Shown: positions 49,261-62,183, counted from the stretch's first letter. The stretch is 64,000 nucleotides of DNA from Lycocorax pyrrhopterus obiensis (GCA_014706295.1 JACSVZ010000011.1:11190163-11254162); one strand, 5' to 3'. Numbers and translations are program-made. The notes: generated by a model not told the origin, from the letters alone.

Positions 49261-51610
49261 AAAAAAATAGTAGTTTAGACCATAAGTTGTGGTGAGGAGG
49301 AAAGTTGCTCTGGTTATGTTGCCCAGACTTGAATTCCTTTATCATTTGAGATCCTTATTAAGTCACTTGCATGGTATAGATTACAGTTCAATCCTAAAAT
49401 TCCTCTACATTTATGTTTCTTATGTTTTTTACTTTGATATCCTGCCTGTTTTAATGAAGAACAGGATGTGCAATAGCTTGTTACTTACGGCAGTACTTTG
49501 ACAAGGAACCTGGATCTTAATAAAAAACAGGAAATAAAATCCTTCATATTAAATCAATTCTTTAAAAAATAAGCATGTGAATGTCATATTTAAGATTAAA
49601 GGTATTTCTCTTTCCAGGAAAGGATCATAATAAGGTGGGCATGTGGATATTTCAAAAACTGCACACATTTGGTAAAGAGCTTATAGAAAACAGTGTCAAA
49701 TCCCATATTGAACCCAGCTGCTGGTACTTACTTTTTGATGTAAGGCTTACTTCCTGCAGATATACATCAAATTAAATTCTTCACTAAGCTCACAATGGTG
49801 TTTTCCCTTTAAGCAGAAAGGCAATACTTACCTGAATGAAATAATATATCTCTTTAATGGGTTTCTACAGTGAAGACACATTCTACATTTAAAAATGTAT
49901 GGTGACAGTAGGAACAGAGAGAAACTTGCCATCTATTAAACCAGTTTATTTTCTCTAAAATAGCTTTAATGAAGCCAGTTGGGATTTGTTACACCAATGA
50001 TATATCTGGTGTCCTAAGAGCAATTTTGATAGAACTGTTCCTCTACTGGGCCAATTTCCCAGGGTTCATACCACTGGTGATTTTAAGAGTGCTGCTCTGA
50101 AGGGAAGCATGGAGTATTGTAATGACAGATGCACCTCAAAAATAAGGGTAAGGGACAAGAATAATGAGGCAAAGGAAATGGGCAGATTAACACAGGTTAC
50201 ATAGTTTTCCAGGCTTTGTTTGGAGGGCTTGAAACATGCAGTGTTTTTGACTGCAGGAAAGAATTCCCACTAGATACAAACCAGAAAGATTTTGCTTCTA
50301 ATTTTGATTCAGTAACATCTGCAAATATCTGTCTGAAGTGATAATACACTGTCTCCTCTCAAGAAAACAAAGGATTGAGGAATGATGGAGCAGTCAAAAA
50401 AGAGGTGCAATGTGTTATATGTTAAACTTCCTTACATTCTGTCAGCCTCCTTTGCCTTTTGGATATATTTATCGGTAGATACAGGATTCTTAGTAGATGC
50501 CAAGAAAAAGTCATAAGATTATTCAAATGCAAGTTAAAATACAGAGCAGAACTCACCAATCGTTGCATTAGTCACTATACACTCTGTGGCCCTTAATCTA
50601 GACAAGAACTCATTTCAGGGTCCAGATATTAATCTAAAATGGCCCAGTGGTGATGTGGGAGGAAGCATGTAAGCAGTGTAACAAGGGGCAAGAATAAGCT
50701 CAACCACTCTAAGCTTCTTTTCCAAAATTCCAAGCAGATCACCAAAGGCTAAGGGTGCAGAAGGCACTGGACAGAGGTCCCTATAACACCATTTTAAACT
50801 AGCTCTGATTTGCAGAAAAGCAGCTTTGCAAGACAAAATGGAGAGGCAAAACTGAAAACATCACGTAACTAAAACACATCACTGAGAATATCCCTCTTTC
50901 ACACCCAAAGTGTCTCCACAGTATTTGAGTCCCAAAGTTTAACTTGAAATCTCCAAATCTCACCAAAACAACCCAGTCTTCCCAGCTGAGGATAGACTCA
51001 AAACCACTCTCATTTGGAGACTGCCCCAGCTGTGCTGACAACCTTTGCTGGACCAAAACTCATAGGAGCACAAAAGCCAGCCAGGTCTTTTACATGTTAG
51101 TTAACTTCACAGTTTCTAGAACTAACTTTTCCAGTAGTGCTGGCTTCCAGTGGCAGTGAAGAAAAATGCCAGCTGGGCACTGATCTGCATATGGAGCCAG
51201 GCAGATTTACAAGGGCCTGGGGGCTTTTTGTGGATGAGTGGTTCTTAGTATAACCCAGCATCTCCCCCTCCCTCCCCTGCACAAATTGCTTTGCTCAGAC
51301 TGCTGTATGCAGTTGTGTTTCTATAAAATACACAGCCAGAGAGGAGGTTGAAATCTGGCAAAACTGAACATTGGCTTCACTGCACAATTTTCTTGGGTTG
51401 GTTTGATTGATAGAAGAGACTTCTCCCAGCCCTATGGGTGTTTGGCTGCTTTTCCTAGAGGATTTCTGATAAGACTTCTCCAGCCACTACTTATCTGCTA
51501 CAGCCAGCCATTTTCCATCCTCACAGCTACTTTCTCTTGTATATTTACTTTCAGCAGACTGTCATGACTTCTACAATGCCAAAATACCTACAGTTTGGGT
51601 TTTTTTTAAA
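49261..51610. other. Noncoding; contains a microexon-like segment
   Basis: No gene is recognised beyond the 49832-49864 candidate. Frames of 60-85 codons on both strands lack any recognisable product. Confidence 0.6.
49832..49864 (-). other. Possible 33-nt microexon on minus
   Basis: On the minus strand a perfect donor, CAG then GTAAGT (intron bases 49831-49826), ends a 33-nt segment preceded by CTTCACTGTAG (acceptor AG at 49866-49865). The segment is a multiple of three and open in two frames; one reads KPIKEIYYFIQ. The acceptor pyrimidine tract is only moderate and another AG lies about 20 nt upstream. A chance pairing of splice-like signals is quite possible. Confidence 0.15.
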
Positions 51611-51625
51611 TCTCTCTCTCTCTCT
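51611..51625. repeat. (TC)n microsatellite
   Basis: About 7.5 TC units, directly followed by GTATATATGTATG. Confidence 0.9.
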
Positions 51626-54600
51626 GTATATATGTATGGACTAATGCTAAAGCACCAGCCAGTGCCTTCTCAAGGTGGTACACGCACAGCAATTCCCCAC
51701 CTTCAGCCTAACTCACAGCGCTTTCTTCCTACCAAGACCCACTTGCTTGAGCTAATCCCATTTCATGTTTCCCAGATAGGCTGCTTGCCATGCACATGCC
51801 TGGGCAAAGGCAAAACTTAAGGCTTCTTGTTGCTCACAGGGGTGTAGGCAAAACTGAAGCCAGAGCCCCACAGGGCAGTCTTAGGCAGAAGCACGATTAA
51901 CGCAATAGTGCCAAGAAAAGCAAGCCCTGCGGAGGAGCTGTGGTGACATTCACCCAGAAACAAGAAAAAAAGCATCATTTAGAAAAGGATTGGGAAAAAC
52001 TGAGCACAAAGAAAAGTGGGAGTCCTTGCTAAGCCACAGACACAATTCAAAATAGTGGAGGAGATTTAAAAGTGTTTTAAAGCTTGACTGTACCAGAGTA
52101 GTACCGAGCAGCTCTGGCAAGTCTTACTCCTGTTGCCTTTTAGAGTCACTCATTTCCACCCTGCGCTTGCAGCTTTTGTGCCTATGACTATTTCCTGAGC
52201 AAGAGAAACTTTAAACACATTATGAAGGTCCTCAGCACAAGACACTCACACCAAGAGACCACAGAGAAACCCAGTGGCAAACACCCCTTCCAGTACAAGT
52301 CACAGCACAGCACTGGCGCTGAGGACTCCTCGCACAAGAGGTTTCTTGGCAGGGACAGGACAGTTACAGGTTGCTCCGATTGTTTCTCCACCACCACATT
52401 TAAGGGGGTAGACTGAAAAACTACATAACCAGATCAAAAATCTCTTATAGCCTATTCTCCAGCATGCATGAGTGAGTCAGTTACTTATTTCAACTGATTT
52501 CAGACACTGCAAATGCAAGGAGAGCATTTTATCCAGAGACATGGTTTCCACCAGGCAGAAGATAAAAGTAGGATTGTGTGCCACCAACACTACCTGGTAC
52601 AGCTCCATGAGCTTGTGCAGAGCCACGAGCTCAGTAGAGCCACGAGCTCAGTAGAGCCACATCCACCCACACACCAGGATTTGCTTGTGAGGCACCACAT
52701 GTGAAGCTGCTCAGCTCTGGAGTAGAACCGTGTGTGGAACTCTGCCTGTGCATCACAGGGCCTTGCAGAAATGTTTTCCTTTGGCTCCAATGTATTCAAT
52801 ATGGGCTTGACATCCTGAAATTTCATGCTGCAATGAATCTAGACATACAGGGTAGAGCCTTTGACAGAAGAGCTCAGCCCAGAGTCACGCAAAGCTGGGA
52901 CAGTCATGTAATTTGCAGATGTAAAATGCAGTGTTGGCTCTATACAACAAAGTACACAAAACAGGTATTATTTCTTCACTGCTCACCAGGCAGCACTCTG
53001 TACATGGTGGTGCTTAGGCAACTTCAAAAGACTTGGAACCACAGGAGAAATGAAGAACCAAACACACACCCTTTTGGCCAAACACCCTCACCAATGCCAC
53101 CACTGAACTTCTAATGAAGCCAAAAGGATGTGGCTCTTTTGAAACACTGCAACTTTACAAATGGTTACCTGCTCCTTATGAATTTGAAACAAATCCCACT
53201 CTATAAAGGAAAACCAAACGAAGAAAATAAAAAAAATTCTTCAACAGAACGCAGCCAGGCCAAACCAAGGGCATTTCCTATTGGTCACCTCGTGCAGCTG
53301 CTCCTGGGTACCCCAGCACCTCCATGGCCTGGGGAACCTCCTCCTTGGGCACAGCAGGAGCAGCAAGAACTGAGGTTTGGCCATAACTGTCTCACTCTTC
53401 TTTCCCATAAGGCCATATAAAAGTAAAATAACAACAAAAAGACAAACATCCTTCCACATCCTTACTGATGATATGAAAGCAAAGACGTAATGGTCTTCAC
53501 AAAACAGTGAGCAACAAAAAAAAAAATGTAAGTCAGATGAACTGAACATTTTTTTCTAAATGTTCCAATACTTTATTATTAATTTGAATTGCTAACCCAA
53601 GTTATTGAAACGCCATACAAGAGGTTTCAAACATCAGCTGTTTTGAAGTAAAGTAAAACTCATGCAAAACTTTACCTCCTTTTAAAAAAAAAAGGGGGGG
53701 ACTTCATTAAGCAACACACTAAAGACATTTATTTTGGATTCAATTATCTTTCTGGGAAGAACATTCCATAAAATTATTTCAAGCCAATGCTATTTCAAAC
53801 CACAAAAACACTACTCCCTTATCAATCCTAGAAACCTGCTGTTACATGGGAAGGAATAGACAATATGGAGAATTTTCATCTGTTTTATTAGAAAGGATCC
53901 CCCCACTTAGCTGACCAGAAAATTGGATGGATCAGTAATTTGCAAGAAAAAAGTACTCACACCTGTATTAATGCTTCAATACACAGCTCTTAGTGGGCTT
54001 TCCAAATGCAGCAAAAGCAAACTCTAAGCCATGAATATTTTTCTTCTTTCACCCATCCCCAAGAAACTAATAGGGGGAAAAGAGCACTGTTTTAAGGCCC
54101 AAGATTCTTTCCATTCCCAGGATGTTTCTAAAAAATTAATTTGCTGAGCCAAATTTCCCTGTACCATGACTGAAACTTGTTCTCAAAATATAAAGCATCT
54201 TCTTAGAATCTATTTTTTCTCTCGCATTGCAAAAGACCAGGTATGCTAGGTGTAGCTATTACTGATTAAAAGAGCTTTTAACCTGAGGGAGGAACAGGAA
54301 ATGATCCTGACCAATTTCTTGGATGTTGCAAATAGCCAAATGGTCTACTTTATCTGGAGAAACTTTTGAAATATATACATTTCCTTAAAAATCATCCTTC
54401 AAAGTAAAGCACTGAAAAGAATAATGCAGAGCGTGTGAAAGAAGGACAGAAGAATTAGCACACTGACTTAAATTTGGCCTCTGGTTTTTTCTAAGAGGAA
54501 TAAATCCCTTTATATGATCCAGTTTCCACCGTAACCACAGAATTGTAACCCAGACTGGCCCCGAGATATTCTACACTGTGGTATTAAAAATACCTTGCAT

Positions 54601-54689
54601 TGCTTGCTATCATAGCAACATACAGAGTACTTGGGCTTCCTGCAAACTGAATTCAAGATAGTAACTGACTCAGACAATCCCATACCAGT
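51626..54689. other. Noncoding, short tandem and homopolymer tracts only
   Basis: No gene is supported. The 137-codon plus frame at 52701-53114 has no domain. A10 followed by G7 lies at about 53684-53700, and A-runs lie near 53517-53526. Confidence 0.6.
52619..52660. repeat. 17-bp tandem repeat, 2.5 copies
   Basis: AGAGCCACGAGCTCAGT at 52619-52635 is repeated identically at 52636-52652, and eight bases of a third copy follow. The identity of the copies suggests recent slippage or duplication. The preceding GAGCTTGTGC is weakly similar. Confidence 0.9.
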
Positions 54690-55030
54690 GACTTCTGTTG
54701 TTTATTTTTCAATTAAAAGGTAGATTGAATTTTCAATGCTTTCTTTTACAGAAAAGAAGAAAAGATAGAGAGATTACAGATAAGAGAATGAAGCATAATT
54801 ACAAAGAGTGTGGTAACTGCATTTGTAAAACATTTGAGGATCGCTAGATGGAAAGCACTTAACTTTTTATAGCGAGTCATAGCATGAAACAATGGACTCT
54901 CATTAAACGTAGCAAACACATTTTCCTAGTCTGTTGTTCTCCCATTATCTCTATTTCCACAACTAATTCAGGTGAAAGCTATTAAGTGACCTATTTTCAT
55001 CAGGATTTTACATCTTTTGGCAGGTGAACA
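54690..55030. promoter_or_regulatory. Candidate conserved noncoding element
   Basis: A complex block containing AAACAATGG (a SOX-type word near 54888-54896), ATTA words, and isolated CpGs near 54842, 54874 and 54909 within otherwise CpG-free DNA. No open frame crosses it. Inference from texture. Confidence 0.33.
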
Positions 55031-55447
55031 AACGTAAGAAACATCTTTTTCTTACAAAAACCATGGGTGATCCCTAACTTCATTTTTTTGTGTCTAAATT
55101 TCAGCAACAGTTCTACTTAAGGATGTTTATGATTTATCATGTTGCATCAGGAATCCCAGCTATCCTCATGAATAGGCAGATAATGAAAATGTTTTTCTAC
55201 TGTTACAGCTCCTGCAGAATCCCATTCAGAGGGACACTGGTGAGCACACTGCAGGATGGAGCCGCTCACTGCCTCAGACCACATCCTTCTGACAGTCAAT
55301 ATTTCATGTAAAACACAATATTTAAATTTCTGCTTGCCTCTCTAAATGTCTCGAGGCATTGGCACCCAAGAGGAGCTCTGCTAGATGCACACACTTGCAA
55401 AGGAAGGTGGCTTTGACAGCCCGATTCCAGGATCTGGGTGTACTTGC

Positions 55448-55460
55448 CCACTAGATGGTG
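55448..55460 (+). promoter_or_regulatory. CTCF-like motif, forward
   Basis: CCACTAGATGGTG matches CCASYAGRKGGCR at 12 of 13 positions. It lies 1.3 kb from a second forward match. Confidence 0.4.
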
Positions 55461-56722
55461 CAATGGAATAAAAATAAAGACTGGGAACTCCACTGCTCGA
55501 TGTTTGCTATCCTGGAAAAATCTGTTCCAAGGATTCTTGGTTCTCATTCTAGCTGATAAACATCACAAGCATTACATAACCATGCAGGTTTTTATACATC
55601 CAATACTGAGTTATTTTGAAAACACTGTCATTAAAATACATTAAATACTAATATTCCTTCAGTGCCATTCACAATAATAGTGTGAATAATAAAATAATAC
55701 GTGTGAAATGTGTATTTGCTTTGCAAAGTATCTCAGCAAGCATTTTATTGCACTGACAGTTACTACAAGAGGAAAATGGGGCCTTCAGAGTCCCTGTAAT
55801 GAAAGGTGACAATGCATTTTATTTTACTGTTCTCTGACACTGCTATATATGCTTTCCCCTGTGCATGCATACATTGGCTGGAAGCACAGGACTTCCATGA
55901 GTGACCACCTTAAAGCTGCACCCCTGAGAACAAGCGAACTGAAAAGGAGTAGAAACCAGAAGGGGATAAACCTGGAGCTCAGATATGGCACTGTCAGGCA
56001 CCGTGAACTTGTCTCTCTCCACTCCGGTCCATCTAATTCACTGGTGTCATTTCTCAGACAAAGTACGCTCATTAAACAGTTCTGAAATTACACTTTTCTT
56101 AATTCTACACAGGTGGTGAAGTCCACCCTGTGACAGTTCAGTGCTGGCTTCCCAGACATGGCACCAGAGGGAAACATGCTCTGGCTTTAGGCTCACGATC
56201 AGCACAATTCCCGGCAGCACCAGCTGACTTTGCAGGAGCTTGGGAGCCGCTCCATGCACACTGTACTGCCACACCACTTTACCTTCCCCAGTCTGATGTC
56301 AAATTTCACATGCAAATCAAAGTATATCTTTCTGAACCGCAGCAGAAAGTTCAGAAAACACAAATTTCTGAAGTTGACAGATGGAGCTTTTACTTAAAAA
56401 CATCTTCCTCAATAATATTCAGAACATGGCCATGAAAACCTTTCCACCTGTAGCTGCTTACAGTTTACACTCTGATTGGTTCTGGTTGCACAAATATCTT
56501 TAGAAGCTTGTTTTCAGGTTATTTCCTCATATCCACAAGCTTTGCTGAAAGAATACCTGGCAAGTATTACCCCGTCCTGATTTACTTCTGTTCTCTGTGC
56601 TGCCAGAGCAGGAATTAATAAACTAGGGCAATAGTGATCATTCTCAAAAGGTGACCTGGCTTTGAAGCCTGCTTTCCTTCTAGCTGGCTTTAGCTCAGCT
56701 GCCTCATCCCAAATCCCATTTG

Positions 56723-56735
56723 TCACTAGAGGGCA
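56723..56735 (+). promoter_or_regulatory. CTCF-like motif, forward
   Basis: TCACTAGAGGGCA matches the CTCF core at 12 of 13 positions, with an intact AGAGGGCA centre. Confidence 0.42.
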
Positions 56736-57062
56736 CTTCAAACCAAGCTGTCATTTCATATTAGCACAGTCTATAAACGTGCAGGGTTATACCCAGCCTA
56801 CAAGAAAGTTGCTCTGGCTCCATGCAAGCATGCACAGCATGTCTAACTTTTCTTATGGTAGACAAACACGAGCTTTAACAAAAACGTTTCCTATGTTTGG
56901 AAAGTAAAACTGAGTCCAGACTATGTCTTTCTGGCAAGTCTAAACCAAAGCTGTAGGGAGGATAAAATGGCTTGTTTTGTTTAACAAATTTGCACAAAAA
57001 AACCCCCAAACCTTTACAGTCATTGCTGCTTAACAGATTCTTACTACGGTAAGCAGTGCTTT

Positions 57063-57105
57063 TAACTTCTAACTTCTAAACTTCTAACTTTTAACTTCTA
57101 AATTC
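57063..57105. repeat. Heptamer tandem repeat (TAACTTC)n
   Basis: Six imperfect units: TAACTTC twice, TAAACTTC, TAACTTT, TAACTTC and TAAATTC. A small minisatellite-like array. Confidence 0.9.
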
Positions 57106-58480
57106 CAGAGATTAAAAAACATGAACCAGATCTGAAAACAGTTTGAAATAAACCTTACTGAAAGGAAAGCCTAGAACCAGCCAAGTGCTACTGATCTGTT
57201 TGCGTGAGGTAACTGATACCCTGATTTACCACAAGCTACTCACCAAAAGCTGCCTTACTTCTTGACAGCTCTAGGCCAACCAGGTTGGCCCCACAGATTT
57301 AATGTCATATTTGCCAAACCCTTTAAAAGCTTGGAGTACAAGTGCATGAATGCCCCACCCAAGGTGTGTCGCTGCCAAAAGCTAAGACTGGAGGAGAGCA
57401 AAGACAACTTTCAAAGTCAGAATGATATCTGACTTCTTGTTGCTACATAAACAAGAAGTTAATTAAGGAATCAGCAGGGTAGGTAGATAACCTGCCAGCC
57501 CTGCAGAAATGGGAGTGACCAGCTCCTCATGGTTTAGCAGCATGAATGGTAGGACCCAGTAGGCTGGAAATGGAAAGAAGGCTGCTCTTACTTCTTGAGG
57601 GGGAGGAGGGGGAAAAAAAATCTGGTTTTCTCTTGAAATTGATTTTCTAAGAAGAAGATAGCAGCTTTAGAAGCTCAAGTATACACTTCAGTAGTAAGGA
57701 AAACTGTAAAATACACTGAAGTGACCCGTTGGTCTGAACACAGTTGTAAAGGTGCCAGCTGGTATCACTGCTCTCTGACTGCTGATTTTGTAGGGGACAC
57801 GCTACATTATCCAGTGCTTCACACAGAACTGGGAAATGTTCAGCCAGTCATTGCTGCTTTTCAATACTGCAAATTTTGACACAAGTCATTTATGAAAAAA
57901 GAGGCAGAAAAGGAAACCACTGAAATTGCAGTTACAATTGCTCTAAATTATGAAGCATTTAGACCCATGTAAAGTGAGTTATACTCAGAATTATGTACCT
58001 TACCTTAGTAGAACACACTTGTTTTTCAAAATTGTATCACTGAAGGGTCAGTGCTGATCAAAATGTCAGTAGATAGCAAAACTCGTAGGAAACTTGAGAC
58101 TATGTTCAGTTAATCCAGAGAATCCTGTCCCCTAGAAGAGAAAACAACAAGCTGCTAGATTTTTAAAATATGCAAAACACATATGGTAGTTTTATCTCTA
58201 GAAATATTTTATACATTCTGTAAATCTGCTTTAAATAGGTATTAATTAATGCTTACCAAATCAAGTTGATTTCATTTTAAAGGCTCAACCAACATCAAAC
58301 ACTTAAAATTCTTATCATACCACATTGTTAACATGTAAATAACTTCTTAAAATCCAATTTGTGTTCTGACATATGCTTTGTAGATGTACTGTTCAGCCTC
58401 AAAAAATTCCAAAATTAGACTGGTCATTTTTATTCATTGGCCTCCAATGCCAGCAAAACTGGATTGAACAAATAAATATG
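57106..58480. other. Noncoding, nothing recognised
   Basis: Unique sequence with a purine-rich stretch at 57595-57620. No open frame of note and no repeat up to the CR1 junction. Confidence 0.65.
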
Positions 58481-58926
58481 GAGATGTCCCAAGGGCTGGA
58501 GCACCTCTGCCATGGAGACAGACTGAGAGTTGGGGGTGTTCAGCCTGGACAAAAGAGGGTTCCAGGGAGACCTTAGAGCCCCTTCCAGTGCCCTTAAGGG
58601 GCTCCAAGAGCACTGGAGAGGGACTTTGGAGAAGAGCATGGAGTGATGGAAAAAGGAGGAATGGCTTCAAACTGACAGAGCAGAGGCTTAGATAAGATGT
58701 TAGGAGGAAATTCTTTACTGTGAGGGTGGTGGGGCACTGGTACAGGCTGCCCAGAGAGGCTGTGGCTGCCCTACCCCTGGAAGCGTCCAAGGCCAGGTTG
58801 GACACAGCTTGGAGCAACCTGGAACAGTGGAATGTACCCATGGCAGAGGTGTTGGAACTAGATGGTCTCTAAGATCCCTTCCAAACCAAACCATTCTATG
58901 ACTCTAAGAATAATCTAAGAATAATC
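58481..58926 (+). mobile_element. CR1 non-LTR retrotransposon, 5'-truncated 3' end
   Basis: The best repeat in the window. Diagnostic phrases are AAGGGCTGGAGCACCTCTGC (58491), GTGTTCAGCCTGGACAAAAG, TTCTTTACTGTGAGGGTGGT, CAGGCTGCCCAGAGAGGCTG, AAGGCCAGGTTGGACACAGC, AGATGGTCTCTAAGATCCCT and the terminal CCATTCTATGACTC. This is the last part of ORF2 plus the 3' untranslated region; the endonuclease and most of the reverse transcriptase are absent, so it cannot move by itself. The wording is like CR1-J/E of Neoaves. The tail is not the usual ATTCTATG array but two copies of TAAGAATAATC. Frames on both strands here are shadows of the element. Confidence 0.95.
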
Positions 58927-59558
58927 AACCCTGCAGAAGAATGGTTAATTGAAAATAAAAATCAATTCAAACTTTCAGTGTCTTAGTTTATTTAGCTTGT
59001 CATTTGAAGAAAATCCACTCATTCAGTTGCCAACAGATTGGCACCATGGGAATATTTGTTTTCTAAGACCACCTTCTACAGCTATGGGATTTCATAAGGC
59101 TCAGGTTTAGTTGTTGTTTTCAAGGCAATTAAAACTTCAGCATCTGCGAAAACTTTAAAATGTGCATTGCAATAAATGAAGGCCTGGAAAGAAGTTACAA
59201 AAACCATACCCTAAGTTCCTTTAGGATATTCTAAATGACTGTTCAGTATCGAACTTACAGGGCCTATGCTTCCTAATACCACTTGGTTACACACAGGAGT
59301 AGATCTATATTAAAATTAGCTTCTACAAAACCTGCTGCTGCCTACACACCTTTCCCAAATTCAAAACCAGTTTGATTCCATGCTTCCTGACATTGCCCCT
59401 TTAAGAGCTGCCTGATCACATAGTAGGAAACATTGAACAATCCCAGGCAAGGAGACAGCAGTCTGCTGCTCTGATAAGGCTTCATTACAATACATAGCTG
59501 CATTTTGCAGCAGAAAATCTAATTCCAGTTCCAAATTAAGTCATTTTAACCAAAAGCC

Positions 59559-59577
59559 AAAAAAAAAAAAAAAAAAA
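59559..59577. repeat. Poly-A tract (A19)
   Basis: An uninterrupted run of 19 A. No retrocopy was recognised upstream. Confidence 0.9.
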
Positions 59578-60333
59578 CCTGAAAACATAGCGCTCAGGGG
59601 AAGATGTGAAATATTTTCAGTATAATATCAAAGAAATAAAATGTAACTTTGTGCAAAAGTTTGCCAGTTTGCAAACTGAAGGCTGTTGAAGTGACAACTA
59701 GAGCAGTGAGTGGAGGCGGGTGCTCTCATGTCAGTGATAAAGTTCAGCACTAGAAGTGAGCTAAGAGGGGCTGCAGTGGCTGCCAGGACTAACATGTGCA
59801 CAAAGGGTGTGGCTTTAGCTTCATCACACGCAGCTTGCACTGAAGATACTGAAACAGCACTGCACAGTCCTTCAGAGACTGGGCCAGCCTTGCAGAAATC
59901 CTTACAACAGTAAAAATACTTTGGGCCAACAAAAACATCACTGCACACATTTAAAACTCCAGAACACATTGGCTTCTTGGCCAAAGGCCATGAGCCAATT
60001 GTTAAGAATGGAGGAAACTGTAGTTTAAGAAAATACCCAATCCAACTCCACAAAATCAATTGCAAGTAACAGCGTTCGGGCCTTCACTTGTCTTCATGAA
60101 CAGGCATGTAATGAAGGGTTTGGGGGAGTGCCAGTTCCTCCCCTTCTTCTCTTTACTTCTGCAATGATGTACCCATGGTATTCCCAATTCCATCCTATGA
60201 GCCCAACCAGTGCAGTGAGAATTAACTACTGCATGCTTTCAAATCATAGGTAGGGTGATTGCTAAATTACCTAATTTTGGTTTTCTGTAATACAGAAGAA
60301 GTATTCTGTATGTGCTTCTGAAGAGCTAGTAAA

Positions 60334-60348
60334 ATATATATATATATA
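60334..60348. repeat. (AT)n microsatellite
   Basis: About 7.5 AT units. Confidence 0.9.
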
Positions 60349-62183
60349 CACTTATTTAAAATATGTATTAGCTGCCTCCTGAGCTGCAAATTTGCTTCTC
60401 AGAGTGAGAAGAAAGCAACACATTTGGGAGGTCCAGTGCAGCTCACTTAACTGATTTTTGCTTTAGGCTGCACCTAAAGGCACAGGCTTGTCTAAACAGA
60501 CACTCAAGTGAGTCTCATTCCTTGGAGATCTGCAGCACTGGATATGTTTCCATATAAGAGCAATAGTTTTGATGAAGACTTATAGAGAAATTCTGAAATC
60601 AACCTGAAAAAGACCCTAAGATTATTACCATCCCATGCTTATCCTTATCTTTATCCTGCCAAGAATTGGTTTTACAACAACCGAGTTTCTCCATTTTTCA
60701 TAAAGTCAGGAAAATATTGCATTGGACACCACATAAAGAATTAATCAGACAGACTAAGTGTGCATCAAAGATGGCCAGGTATCACTAATCTGGTGGTCAC
60801 TGAGCTACCTAAGTGCATAGTGAAAATTCCTCTAATTCGTCTGTAAATACAATATCTTGCACTACCTACTTAAAGTCTTTTAAGTAGGAAATAAATTTTA
60901 AAATTTCTAACATTTCAGGGTTTGCAGTCATCCACAAAGTGGGGAATTTTCCTGTCCCACCACAAGAGGAGACTCACTGCAGCTTTTTCTGAACAACACA
61001 TGACATTCAAATCTTTCAGGTTTTGCATTTATGTTAGTACTTAAAAAAAATAAACCAGCCAGATCGGGCTTTATCGAGGAACCCTAACCATGATTCTACC
61101 ACACACATTGATCACAGATTACCATGATTTTCCAGCAAAAGCTATAGATCACACCCTAATCTATGTTCTGTTCAAAGGAAGTGGTTCTTTGAAGCTAACC
61201 ATTTCTTACCTCAACAAAAAGAGAACAGAGATGAAAAATCTAAAATTTTGATCCAAATTTGAACCAGACCTTGCTTGCAGTTCAAAACTGTCTAGCAAAC
61301 TACTGTCTTCAATTTCTGTTCCTGGTTCTGGCTAACTCCATGAGAAATAATATCAGGACAGACTACAGAAAACTACCAAATTATTTTGGAAGATCAAAGA
61401 TATTGGTGCATTTCAAAGAGGAATCCCAAATGTTTGTTCCCATACCTTTATATCAGATAGTCACCTGTCATTAGAGGAAAAAAATATCCTGGTAGATGAA
61501 CACTTTGCAAAAGATGAATCCTTTAAGCAAAGCCAAAACCCTAAACCACACCATGAGTGGCTTCGCAGATACATTTGTGATCTCATCATGGCTATTTAAG
61601 CTGAACCTGTAAATTACCAAGTCCTTAAATTTCGGAAGGAAATCAAGGAACAATAAAAATTGATTTAGTCATATAAATACTGGAAGTAATAAAGGCTTCA
61701 TGCGATATTTGACCTTCTGATAAACTGTGCTATTAAATGATTCCTAGTTTCAGAGCAGTAATAGCATGGTTTGGTAACTAAGAGTTTGCTTCTATAATGT
61801 TTCCATGGGTAAAATATTGCACTCACTGCAGTCCAAAGTCAAACCTTTGGGAGACGAGTCAATAGACTTAAAGGGATCAGTCCCACGCATGTTCTTTCAA
61901 ACCGGCATCCATCCAAAGGATGCAATGATTCCTCTGATGTGACCCAAGTATTCAAACTGATAAATCCAGTTGACTTTATTCCTTTAAAATTTGACTAAAT
62001 CCCTATGGTTACCAGATTTTTTACAACACTCCTCTCTTATACGTAGTGGTGGAGTATAGAGGTGCTCCACAGTCTCTTGCAAGACACTGTCTATTATCTG
62101 TCTACTACAGGCTCTGCATCATCTTCTTGACATCAGAAAGAAAAATGTTGGAATTTTCTTGCTAGGGGACAGGGATTAGGATA

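Larger units (their letters stand above)
55031..57062. other. Noncoding with two CTCF-like motifs
   Basis: Open frames to 101 codons (56130-56435, plus) carry no domain. A perfect octamer ATGCAAAT lies at 56310-56317. No repeat was recognised. Confidence 0.6.

Noticed and set aside
52222..52416. Frame reading HQETTEKPSGKHPFQ, resembling a C2H2 zinc-finger linker
   Set aside because: The paired cysteines and histidines at finger spacing are missing and no repeat of the unit follows; chance similarity.
58373..58841. Open frames of 67-135 codons on both strands
   Set aside because: They lie in the CR1 3' end and are shadows of that element, not host genes.
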